From: Aspergillus flavus
Taxonomy: Eukaryota > Ascomycota > Eurotiomycetes > Eurotiales > Aspergillaceae
Assembly: GCF_009017415.1 (NCBI RefSeq)
Contig: NC_092405.1
Coordinates: 3,286,001-3,350,000, forward strand
Length of the DNA stretch: 64,000 bases
Reading direction: 5' to 3'
Part shown: positions 48,341 to 60,468 of the stretch, piece by piece
Layout: every line of letters starts with the position of its first letter
Position numbering within the stretch: the first letter of the stretch is position 1
The notes under the pieces: model-generated
Told to the model about the DNA's origin: nothing
The model's input: the letters and a program-made list of their open reading frames with translations, nothing else
Databases searched by the model: none
Made by a program: the position numbers and the translations under genes

Positions 48341-50132
48341 AGTGAATTAAATATACATTTTTCCATTTACACCTAGTTGTATAACAATTCAGTAAGTTGT
48401 TATGAGAAGACATAATTTCTTGCTGAAATTGTTTGCTCTTCTATTCCTCTACAAGGATTCTTCAATCTGGGCCTCAAGGGGCAGTGATGGAATATGCCTT
48501 GCTTTACTTTAATGCTTGTAATAAATCAAGATTATATACAGTAGCTCATGCATTCATCATCTAGGAGAGCTGCTCGCGGCGATCCCCAGTGGAGAGAGTG
48601 AATGCCAGCGCATAGCTCCCTTGATAAACGCATTGGTTCATGGCAGTCCGTTGTAACCTGCGGATTCGGCCAGGCGACCCTCCTCAACCGCCCCGTCAAG
48701 CTGGGCGCCAACTCACGCTGCTATTTCTGGGACCAGAATAACGGCCACCATAATGACTCAAAGCCCTTGATAGAGAGGGTTGGAGGCCTCATCCAGCCAC
48801 AAAATAAACATGACAGCTGGTTGGAGCTCAGGCACTACGACTTCTCATTCTTTTGGATCTTCTTCACCTAGCTTCATGCCAGCTGTCTTGGTCCGCTCCT
48901 TAAGAATGAGAGTTAGCTGAATGTGCAGCCCATCAGCCTGTGTTTCTTCCATGATGGCTGAGTGGCATTACACCCATTCTATCTTAGCTGGTCTCGGAAA
49001 GCGCCTTGTGGTCTGGAACTCTGAGGTGTCTGCATGATTCGTGTATGGCCAACTGGATTTGGGACCACAACGGTCTGCCGGGCCGCTTGACTGGTCTAGT
49101 CAAACGGATCAAGACAACAACGTGTCCAGTGTACAGGGCGTTTCATCGAGATAGTCATCATACCTTCTGTAGCCTCGTATTGTATGTAACTACATAGTAA
49201 GGAGTATGAGTTGAGCAATTATCAAGCTTTACAGCTATTGGATGATAGATTAAAATAGAAATCAACCTTCTCGACCACCACTTTTACCCAGCACAGTTAG
49301 GTCCCAATTTCAATGGCTAGAACTATAAAGGGATAGCTTTATAACCTTGGAATTTCTCTTGATATTGTTCGGGATGAGAACCAAATGGCGAGGTAAGGGC
49401 AACATCGGCCGGGGCCTAGACTTCAGGCACACCGCTCATCTCATGCCACGCCGCAATACGGAGAATAAATTTCCATTAATACCTCCTACAGACAGACATT
49501 ATATGTGCATCATGTGAAATGAATCTAAGGCAAGGGACGCCATACCGATCGTGATCAAAGGGCGTCTGGAATGCCGGTTAGGGACGGGGAAGGTTTCACA
49601 TTTCATTGAAGAAGATTTATACTGCCGATTGGAATGTGGCTCTGTGCGGTCCCTGGCCACGATAATCCTTGATTATCATAGTTCTCCAAGACCCTAAAGG
49701 ACAGTATTTCATTACATCTCCACAAAGCTCCATACTATATGCTATGTTCAGAAAGGTGCTCATGATCAGAGCAATCAACCAGATTAGCGAATAGGGACCC
49801 ATGATCAGAAAGGTTCGTATGATGGTGATCTTCTTAAAAAAAAAAAAATGAAGCCTTTAAAGCAGTATTACCAAAACTCTATCTGGATGAGTTGGAAGCG
49901 TAGTATGATGTACAATACAATTATCCTTTCTAGCCAATCTGCTGATGGAAAGACAAATGCCGGACGAGTCTAGACATGTTGGTTGAAACAGAATTGCAGA
50001 TCCCTTACTGCTGAGGTACTTACAGATATTCGTCAACTGCCCTAAAACCAAGTAGCTACTACAAAGAGCACAGATCTTCCTATCCCTCCTCCTGTCGCAA
50101 GATCGTCGACTTTATCATTCAGAACCTGAACA
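48341..50132. other. Intergenic region within the cluster, 1.8 kb
   Basis: A forward frame at 48602-48871 (89 aa, with GFGQATLLNRPVKLGANSRC) is mildly protein-like but has no family and no splice partners. It is left as unsupported. An A12 run lies near 49837. The right end is the promoter of the methyltransferase gene. Confidence 0.4.
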
Positions 50133-51303
50133 ATGGTGAAGAACAATGCCGGCATCGTCAACATGTTCGAGAAGCGGCGGACTCAAACGACTACCATTCC
50201 AATTATTGAGATCATGAGAGAGAAGCGGTCGGAGGATCTGGAAACGGAGATTGTTCAAGGTCTTCAATTTGACAGTCTTCAGCTGCCTCAGGAGTTGTTG
50301 TGGGATGATGCTGGGCAAATACTATTTGACGATTTGTGCAACTCCTCGACCTACTACCTTACAAAAAAAGAGAAGGAAATCCTACAGAAATATTCGACCG
50401 ATATGGCTGCAACAATTCCCGAGGGAAGTACGCTCATTGAGCTCGGTTGTGGGTAGGTTAAACCTTTACCATTGCAAACTTGGCTGACACCAAGGTTTCA
50501 GAAGCTTGCGGAAAACAGGAATTTTATTGTCCGCCTTGGAAAAAAGCCACAAGGCAGTAACATACTACGCCTTGGACGTGTCCCAGGACTCTCTGGAGAA
50601 TGGCCTGGCCCAGCTCCACAAGGGCCTCGGATGCCTTGATCATGTCGAGCTGCGAGGGCTTTGGGGCACATACGAAGACGCTATAGCGTGGCTTGCAGAT
50701 CAACACCCTATTAACGTCCACAACGGTATCACCTTCCTCTGGATGGGAAACAGCATGACCAATATGCATCTTGCCCAAGCGCAGTCCCTTTTGTCTCGCA
50801 TGACAAAGACATGTATTGGGTCGGGGATCCCATGCCAGATCCTGGTATCGGTCGATAGTTGCTCAGCAGAGGACATTGTGATGGGTGCTTATGACACAGA
50901 TTCCCAACCGCTTAAGGATTTTATTATGAACGGACTGAAGTCCGCAAACCGCATTTTAGGGAAGGACGTGTTTTGCGCTTCTGATTGGACATTTGGCACA
51001 GTTTTGGATCGTGTGCGACATGAGGTCCAGGTGTTTTACGCTCCTACTCGCGATGTTACCATCCACATTGATTCGCATCCGTGCAAAATTACCAAAGGGG
51101 AGAAGATCGCAGTTATAAGTAGCGGGAAATGGCCAGAACCATACTTCCGGTCCATGTTAGAAGGAATTGGTCTGCAGGTGCTTGACTTGTGGAGGGACAG
51201 TGACCAGTTTTATTGTATGAACCCTTTACCACTGATCTGTTCCTTTCCCGGCTAACCTTTCATTCGATTCGAAGCCTTCTACCGTATAGGCTCGGCACTG
51301 TAA
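50133..51303 (+). CDS. EgtD/EasF-type SAM-dependent N-methyltransferase
   Basis: 353 residues from exons 50133-50452, 50502-51214 and 51275-51303. The family (histidine-specific methyltransferase fold, Methyltransf_33) includes EgtD, the N-terminal part of fungal Egt1, and EasF of ergot-alkaloid pathways, which methylate the alpha-amino nitrogen of histidine or dimethylallyl-tryptophan. Seen here are the N-terminal region YYLTKKEKEIL, the SAM loop ELGCGSLRKTGIL (joined across intron 1), YALDVSQDSLENGL, and FLWMGNSMTNM, which corresponds to the family's LGSSIGN loop. HPCKITKGEKIAVISSGKW lies near the end. If the last 60-bp intron (51215-51274) is retained, the frame ends at 51255 instead. I prefer splicing because the C-terminus then ends in a Tyr-rich strand as in relatives. 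Its place beside an NRPS suggests that it methylates a precursor amino acid or a product amine. Confidence 0.87.
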
Positions 51304-52506
51304 ACCACGTTGGGCTCCAGCCCCAGTGATATCCACCGCCACTGGAGAAGTAGTTTAGAGCTAAGAGCGTGCAGCATCTGTTCGACAGAGGACAAGTAGC
51401 GAAGGGCAGAGCTGGTCAAGCTTAATGCTAACTAAATTTAGCTATATTTCACTGGACATAGAGTGTATTTGCGTCTCCCGGTGGCATCCATGTTGTGAAC
51501 ATAAGTAGCTAGATTACAGCAAGCCATTGCGAGCATCCGGAAAGGGGAAAAAAAAAAAAAAAAAAGGGTGGCCAGCAGCATAAGGTTTACCCAACTTACA
51601 CTGGCAGTGTTTCAGTTTTCCGGTTACTCAAATCTGTATTGTACGAAAAAAATTCGAAGTAGTAGCTCATAAGAAAAGATTTTCTAGACCAGCGGTGTCG
51701 GGTACACTATTCCACGTGGCCGACAAAAGACCCGCTGCGTGGTTGCTTTTAGCCTAACACACCCTCAACAGATATAGAAATGGCCTCTTTGAATAGGCCT
51801 ATTGGCCTAATAGAAGCCTGAAATATTGGGAATTTTGGAAAGTTTTCAGAGCGTGATTGGGGTTGTGAGGTACCGCGGGACGGAAGGTCAGGTTGACTCG
51901 TTTATGTTGAGCGCCAGCTGAACTGAGTTTCCATGCAGGACGAAGTCAGTATTGTAGCGCACAGAAGGTAAAAGCAAGGAGTAGTAGAGGTAATTAGGAG
52001 CTTTGTAGAAGACAGCAGAGGAAGGAAATGGAAAGCATGTACAGCATGCGCAAGGGAGCACGCCGACAGTAAGGGAAATCAAACGGAAAGAAGCGGAACA
52101 GTAGCGGTATTGGAAAGCAGCAACATAACTTGAAATCACACCAGCATAGCTAAATGTGTCATCATCTCAGTAGAAGTTACTGAGCTGTTATGTCTTCGCT
52201 CTTCTAGACGCGCAATTTACATTCCCTCCTGGTATTGGTATTACGGTAAGTTACTGCGGATGATAACAATCGCAACTAGGTGTGACTGGCAAACACCTAG
52301 ACCGGGTAAATTATCTGCAAAGGGTAATATAAAGGGACTTGAAATGTTGTCACGGTGCTCTGCACATAGCCTCCAAGCCTAACGATTTTGATTAGGGTGT
52401 GTTACATAGAGTGTGGTTGTTTCTACGAGCCACCAGTTGAAAAGCGAGCACTCTCCGTGCACAGGGCCACCAAGCTAAATAGGCCACCGGGCACTGAGAA
52501 CGCACA
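51304..52506. other. NRPS promoter region
   Basis: 1.2 kb between the methyltransferase and NRPS genes on the same strand. An 18-base A run lies at 51548-51565. No gene is supported. Confidence 0.5.
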
Positions 52507-55500
52507 ATGAGCTGCGAGAATGAAGCACCTTTGACACGTTCGTTTTGTCGAACTAAGAGGAGGGACAGGTTCAGCCACGAAGAAGCTGCCAGAAAGTGCA
52601 GAATTGAAACGCATGACATTGAGGATATCAGAGCATGTACACAAGAGCAGCTAGTATATGCCACGCTCTTGTCTCAGGGGGACGAGGGGGCCATTGCGGA
52701 ATGGAGTTTTGACATCCCAGAATCAATCAACATTGATTTTCTAAAGAAGGCATGGCAGGACATGGTACGGTCAAAGGCGTTCTTACGGACTCGGATCATC
52801 GCGGATGACTCTCCCGGAATCTTTCTGTGCGTTGTTATGAATGGAGAGCCACTCTTATGGACCGAGGGCGATGGTATGGATGATCCTTGGGTACTTGGTT
52901 CCTCGTTAGCGCGGTTTCGTCTCATCGAGGTGCCGAATACAAACCAACGTCGGCTTGTCGTCAAAATCCACCACGCAATATGCGACCCGTGTTCTTTGTA
53001 TGCGGTGTTTGAGTCCGTTGATCATGCTTACCAGAAAAAGAAGCTCTATAATCTCCAACAGAATGAGACTCCGACGGCGTGCACCACAGAAGGATCCTTT
53101 GACGATGCAACCGCTTTCCCCGAGCTTCCGGCGTCAGTGCAGTGTCCTTCTGCTAGGCATTCCCTAGAGCAGTCAGTCTCAGTGGGCACATTGCCACCCA
53201 GCCTGGGCGAGATTACCGCCAATGTCTGGCTAGCATGGGCCATCACCCAATCGCAGTACCAAAGCAGCGATCGTGTGCTTTTTGGGACGGGCTCACGACA
53301 TGACGAGGAAAGGCCGGGGTTCCCTGCCTATGTTAGCCCCAGGCTGGTCGTACTGGACAGTCAGGTGGCCGTGGCTGATATCCTTCAGGAATTGGAAAAT
53401 ATGTTCATCGGTCCAGCCCAAAAGAGGACGGCTGTACGCACCCCTAGTGCAGAGAAAAAGGGCATGTCAGGTGCCGTACAGACTGTGGTGTCAGTTCGTC
53501 GGCTAGCCCAGCATCGTCCGTTGACGTGCGCCAACCTTGTGAAGTCTGAGAAGCAAAATCCCTTCCAAAACTATGCCTTGACGTTGGATTGCCAGCTGGA
53601 AAAGGATTTCTTGATCAAGGTTCAGGCGCATTATGACCACAATGTGATCCCACAGTGGGTGACGCAAAGAGTCCTGAGCCACTTTATGCATGTTCTACCC
53701 CAGACATTTCATCGCAATCGGGATACAAAATTGGCAAGCCTGAAGAGCCTTAGTCCATATGACGAAGCTCAGCTGGCGTACTGGAACAGCAAACATGTCC
53801 CTGTTGCGGAAGAGCCTACTCATCATATCATCCACAGGATATGCATGGAGCAACCTAATGCCGAGGCCATCTGTTCATGGGATGGCAAGTTCACATACAA
53901 CGAGGTAGATGTCTTGTCGGACTCTTTAGCTACTCAACTCACGGATCTTGGTCTGGGTGGCTCTGGGTCGATAATTCCAGTTTACATGGACAAAGGTCGT
54001 TGGGTGCCCATTGCAATACTTGGAGTACTGAAATCTGGAGCAGCTTTTACTTTGTTTGATCCCTCGCATCCATTGCAACGGCTGAAGATAATGGCCGAAG
54101 ACGTTAAGGCTAAGGCTATACTTTGCTCTAGGATGACAATGGAGCTGGCATCCCAGATTGTTCCGCAAACGCTCCAAATTGATGATGAGAGGGGTTGGGA
54201 CACAATACGCGCCAGACCGGGTTCACACTTTTCACGATCATCTCGGCAGGATGATGCACTATATGTCGCCTTCACATCCGGCTCCACGGGAAAGCCCAAG
54301 GCCATAGTTATCGAGCATGGCTCGTATTGCACCGGTGCCAAGGAGCACATCAAGGCATTTCGTTTGAGTAGGAAAGCAAGAGTCCTACAATTCGCGCTAT
54401 ACGCTTTTGATGTCAGTATTATGGAAATTCTCAGCACATTGATGGCCGGAGGATGCATTTGTATACTCAACGAGGTACAGCGTACCACACCACAGGACTT
54501 TGAGAAGGCATTGTCCAGTTTCAGCGTCACACACGCCTTTCTAACGCCATCGTTTGCCAGATCTCTGCGAAATGCCCAGCTGCCATCTCTCGATGTACTC
54601 ATACTGGGCGGAGAACCTATGTCACCGGCAGACGCTGGGCACTGGGCGTCACGGAATGTCGTTTTAATGAATGCATATGGACCTGCGGAGTGTTCAGTAA
54701 ATACTACTGTGCAACCCTGTGCCGCGGCGTGCCCAGGCAACATAGGGTTTACAACTGGCGCCGCATGCTGGGTTGTTGATCCGATGAACCACAACCAATT
54801 GGTGCCTATCGGAGGCATCGGAGAATTGCTTGTCCAAGGTCCGATCGTTGGCCGGGGATACCTTAATAACCCAACACTCACTAAAGCATCCTTCGTCAAG
54901 TTTGTGCCTTCGATATCAGCACATCTACCTGGTGCCGAAATTATAGACAGAGCCTATAGAACTGGGGACCTGGTCCGCCAGCAGATGGACGGTTCTATCG
55001 TCTATATCGGGCGCAAAGACCAGCAAGTCAAGATTAGGGGCCAACGGATTGAGCTCTCTGAAGTGGAATTTCAAGTTCAGAAGAGCCTTGAAGGGGATGT
55101 TGACGTGGTCATAGAAGCAGTCGATATTGAAGGGAAGTCACAGCCACTCCTCGTAGCATTCCTGAATCTAGGAATACATGGAGCACAAGCCAATGAGGAC
55201 CTGGCGCCTTTAGCTATGCCTTGTGAAGAATGGTTCAGGCGCCTTGAGAGCATGGAAGGGGCATTGAAGCACTACTTGCCACCATCGATGATTCCAAATC
55301 TTTTTTTGCCTTTGGTCTATACCCCTACCACTCCTACTGGTAAGATTGATCGACGCCTCTTGCGGGAGCTTTCTAGCAGACTTTCTCAAGCACAGCTGGA
55401 ACTATATCGGAATAGGAACAAGGATGAATTGAAAAGGCAACCCTACACACAAGTCGAGGAGACGCTTCAACGGCTTTTTTCGCAGATTCTAGGAGTTGAA

Positions 55501-58500
55501 CAGCGTCACATTAGTGTGACAGACAGCTTTTTCCAGCTCGGGGGAGACTCCATATCAGCTATAAGGCTGATTGGTGCCGCGAGAGATGCGGGCCTCGAGT
55601 TCACCGTGAGCGAGCTTCTATCTGCACCAACTATATCAGAGGTAGCCCTTTATTCAAGAGCACTCTCGGTTCCGAAAGAGGAAGCGTCTCCACCACCTCC
55701 CTTCGTTCTTTTGGGAACTTCTGCAAAGGTCCCTGAAATATTGCAGCTGGTCGCAAACCAAATCAAGCTTTCCAATCTAGACAACATCGAGGACATCTAC
55801 CCCTGCACGGCCTTGCAGGAGGGGATGTTTGCTCTTTCACTCAAGTCCCCAGGCACATATACCGGAGAAGTACTTTTGAGATTACCAGGGGACGTAGATA
55901 TGCAGCGACTGTTGTCTGCGTGGCAGGCGACGGTAGAGGCAAACCCTATCCTGCGAACGCAGATTGTCCAGACACCAAAAGGGCTATTCCAGGTCGTGAT
56001 GCGACGGGTGGATTTCGAATGCAAGCAACATGCCTCATTAGATGCGCTCGGGAAGCTGCATGTCAATCAGGATAAAGGGGTTTCAATCAATCCAATGTGT
56101 CAGGTTGCCCTTGTGAAGCACAATGGAGATCAACACTTCGCCCTAAAGATCCACCATGCGCTATGTGATGGATGGTCTTTGAAATTAATTCTGGGCCAGC
56201 TCGATCTTGCATATCGTAAGGAGGCTTCTCTTACACCATCATACTTTAACACATTCATCAAATACTTGGATAGCATAGCCGGGTGGGAGGACTACTGGAC
56301 TTCCGAGTTCCGCGATCTCCAGGCACCTATATATCCAGCATTACCCTCGCCCTCCTACATGCCTCGTCCAACATCGCTCCGAGACCACGCCATTCATAAC
56401 CTCCACATGGCTGATTCTGGTATGCGGCTACCAATTTTGATCAAGTTGGCCTGGTCTATACTTGTATCTAACTACACCGACTCTGACGACGTGGTAATCG
56501 GCTTAACGTTGAACGGACGAAATGCACCAGTTCCAGGTATCGAGCAATTGATTGGTCCAACAATAACAACAGTACCACTGCGTACCCGCATACATGAAGA
56601 CGATACAGTCCGTACTGCATCAAATTGTCTTCACAATAAGTTGACAGCCATGATTTCCTACGAACAGGCCGGCCTGCAAAGGATAGGAAAGCTCAATGAT
56701 AACTGCAGAACAGCCTGTAGCTTTCAGATGCAGGTTGGGATCCAGCCACCGGCAGACTTTAACACGGAAAACTATTGCTTCGATGTCCTGGAACATTCCA
56801 TTGGGCCCTCTATGGATTATAGTGACTTTTCCACCTATGGCATAGTGGTTGTATGTGAGCTGAGCCGTAGTGGCACTGCTTTACACGTGAAAATGCGCCA
56901 CGATCCTGATCTTGTCAGTCCGGACGAAGCAAATTGCATGGTACATCTCTTTGAGCATCTCCTGCGACAGCTATGTGAAAACCCTGATATGAGACTCAAT
57001 CAACTTGAGCTGGCAGGGCCACAGGACATCAAGCAGTTTGCCAAGTGGAATGCCACAGCCCCAGTCCCAGTCGAAAGGTGCCTGCATGAATTGATCATGA
57101 ATCACTCTCGCACCCAGCCTGGTGCCTCTGCAATTTGCGGATGGGATGGTTATGTGACATATCAAGAACTGGGGCTGCTTATCACCCAGCTCGCATACTA
57201 TTTACGGACACGTTTCCATATCCGCCCAGGTATGAATGTCCCAATTTGCCCCAATCGGTCGAAATGGGCTATTGTGAGTATGCTTTCGGTTCTGTATGCA
57301 GGTGGGTCTTGTGTGCTATTAGACCCAAATCATCCACAGGCGAGGATGCAAACGGTTATCAGCGATACTGCAGCGGACATCATTATATGTAACGCTGGAA
57401 CCGAGGAGAAAGTCACTGGCCTGACACGGCATCTGGTCATAGTCGGGCCTGAGTTGCTGGAGTCCCTGCCGACACCTGCTTCACTGCCACAATGTCTGTC
57501 CGATGCAACACCCATGGATCCGGCATTCGTTATCTTCACGTCGGGAAGCACCGGCAAGCCTAAAGGTATAATCATGTCCCATAAATCTTTAAGCACAAGC
57601 ATATACTACCACAGTCCGCAACTGGGGGTGAATCAGCAGACTCGCACCCTTCACTTTTGCTCCTATGCGTTCGACGCCAGTATATATGAGATTTTTACAA
57701 CTTTGGTGTGTGGAGGGTGTGTATGCGTGCCATCGGCCTCTGACTGTACCGACAATTTGGCTGGATTCATAACCCACTTCGACGTGAACTTGGCAATCAT
57801 GGCCCCTTCCGTGGCTCGTTTGCTTCATCCAGACAGCGTGCCTTCCCTCCAATGTTTAGTTCTTGGCGGTGAAGCTCTCACTTGGGAGATTGTTAATCTG
57901 TGGGCCGACAGGGTCAGGCTAGTGAATGGGTATGGACCAGCAGAGGCCACAATTATGGCAGCGGGAGTTGTTCAAGCAAGTGATTGGATAACTGGCCTCA
58001 TCGGTCCAGTTGTTGGTGCCAACCCTTGGATCACGAAGCCGTTCAATCCGGATCAATTGGTTGCACGTGGGATGATTGGTGAGCTCCTCATCGAAGGCCC
58101 TGTGCTCGCGGATGGTTACATCAATGCACCAGAGAAAAGTGCAGATCCGTTCATCCCGGCTCCCACCTGGTTGCGATCAATTAGGCCGAACAGTGCGGGA
58201 GCTACAAGGCTTTACCGCACGGGCGATCTAGTTCAACAGCAGCGTGATGGGTCTATTCGTTTCATGGGCCGTCGAGATAACCAAGTGAAGCTTCGTGGGC
58301 AACGAATCGAGCTGCAGGAGGTCGAGCATTGTGTCACTTCTCATGTTCCAGATGCAGTGGTAGTGGCGGAGGTGGTCTCATTCCTGACAAACGAACGGCG
58401 GAGAAATGAACTTGTAGTATTTATCAGAGATAGCACTGCAGGAACAGAACCCGACAATATCACTTCGAACCCTGAGGAGACCTCAGCAATATTCTCCTCT

Positions 58501-60468
58501 CCAACCAAGGTTGATCACACTGCAATGGCGGAGTTGAAGGCTCACATGGCTCGCAATCTGCCACGATATATGGTTCCGTGGATTATTTTACCTCTAGATG
58601 ATATCCCCAAAACCGCCTCTGGGAAAACTGACCGAGCGCGTTTGCGAGTGGCAGCTGGGAAGCTGGAGCAAAAGACGCTGGATCAGTACATGAATATAGC
58701 AAATATTGTAAAGCGTCAGCCATCGACCACCCAGGAGGCCCTTGTGCGTAGCATTTTCGCACAAGTTCTCTCACTACCAGAAAGCACTATTGGGGTAGAC
58801 GATAGCTTTTTCAATATAGGAGGAGATTCCATCTCTGCAATGCGGTTTCTCACACTATGTCGTCAAGCAAACCTTCATCTCGCCATGCCCGCGTTTCTCA
58901 CTTACAATACCGTTGCGTTATTCTGTACCAATGCGAGTACCTCGATCGATATCTCCAGATTCGATGCGTCTGAGGAAATGGATCGCAATACTCCACTAGT
59001 CACCATCGATCACGAGAAACATATCAGCACCCTCAGAACCACTCTTTGCAACCAGCTTGGCCTAGACTCGGTTTTGTCGATAGAAGATATTTATCCGTGT
59101 TCCAGCTCTCACGCAGGTATCATCAGGGGGTTGGCTGGAAGTGGCGATCGCCATCAGGTCCGAGCCATCTTCAAGCTACACGGCAGCAAAGTGGTAGATC
59201 CAGCCCATGTGCTGGAATGTTGGCATAAATTGATCCAGCGCCATGCCATCCTCCGAACAGTCATCGTGAATAATCCCTTACATCCCGGAGAATTCCTCCA
59301 TGTAGTTTTAAAGCAACCTCCAATTGACATGGCTTCCCTGTCTTTTCAGTCGCCAAATGTTGTTACACAGCTTTGTGACATTCATCCATCTTTCGATTGG
59401 GAGACCTCTCCAGCGCACCAGATGGTAATCGCCCAAGGGTATGAGGGTGAGGCTTATTGCAAGTTGGAGGCTGGAAAAGCGCTCATCGACTGGTCGTCTT
59501 TTTCCATATTAGTTGATGAACTTTGCCTTGCTATCAATCATCTCCTACCATCCAAACCCGCTCCTTTATACAAGGACTTCATCTCCTACGTGCAGAGACA
59601 ACCCCTTGATAAGATCATGAATTACTGGGAGCGGACCCTAAGTGGGGTCACATCAAGCATCATCCCGAGATCTCTCCCTGAGGCACCCGCTGACCCAGAC
59701 GCCGTACCCGTTCTACATTCCACCAGGATCACACTGGATGGCTTCAAGGACATAGATGCATTCTGGAGGGGGAACAGACTAACTTTGACCAATATCTTTC
59801 AGGTGGCCTGGGGCTTGGTACTTTCCTTTCACAGTAGGTTGCCAGAAGTCTGTTTCGGAACGGTGGTATCGGGGCGTGATATTCCTGTCACAAATATCGA
59901 GGACATGGTCGGCCCCTGCTTTAATATCCTTCCCTGTCGTTTAGATCTCTCTCCAGACCGTAATATCATGGAGACTCTTCAGCAGAATCAACAAGATATG
60001 CAACGCCGAACAGATCACCAGCATTGCTCTATCAGTGAAATCACCCGTGGTGTGAGACAAACTACCTCGACGCCCTTATTCAACACTTGCTTGTCGGTAC
60101 AAGTGAGTCTCTCGTCACAAATGGAAGAGCCAAGCGGAGACTTGGGTCACGATATACAAGTCAGCATGGTTGACATTCACGACCCTACCGAGGTATGTTC
60201 TTTTTTTCGCAGATATTCCTTTCCTTGTCCCTCTTTATGATCAACGAAGACAAGGGATTGTTCGCTCTGACGTTTTTCTACTTGCCAGTATGATATATGC
60301 CTTGCAGTTCTCATCTATCGCACCCAGATTGAAATCGATTTGCGGTACTGGAGCTTCGCATTCTCGGAACAAGATGCGACGAGGTTATTAAACAACCTTC
60401 GCCAGGCGATTTCTCATATTGTTGCTCATTCTGCGCGCCCAATCGCGTCTATCGACTGGGAGGCTTAG
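52507..60468 (+). CDS. Bimodular nonribosomal peptide synthetase, C-A-T-C-A-T-C
   Basis: 2621 residues from exons 52507-60192 and 60289-60468. The small second exon supplies the end of the last domain (YDICLAVLIYRTQIEIDLRY to the stop). Domain order: C1 with intact HHAICD at residues 155-160; A1 with TSGSTGKPK near 590, LGGEP, NAYGPAE and YRTGDLV, and PTGKIDRR carrying the A10 lysine. T1 follows with LGGDS (Ser 1015). C2 has HHALCD at 1216-1221. A2 has TSGSTGKPKG near 1678, NGYGPAE and YRTGDLV. T2 has IGGDS (Ser 2108). C3 runs from about 2190 to the end, with GKALID at 2323-2328 where HHxxxD is expected. No epimerisation, methylation, reductase or thioesterase domain is present. It should activate two amino acids; release would have to use C3 or occur spontaneously. 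The product is unknown. Confidence 0.95.

Noticed and set aside
48602..48871. 89-aa forward frame between the P450 and methyltransferase genes
   Set aside because: Reads somewhat like protein but has no family, no splice partners and no supporting context.
53982..54899. 305-aa antisense frame inside the NRPS
   Set aside because: It mirrors codon structure of the adenylation domain; no independent motif or start context.
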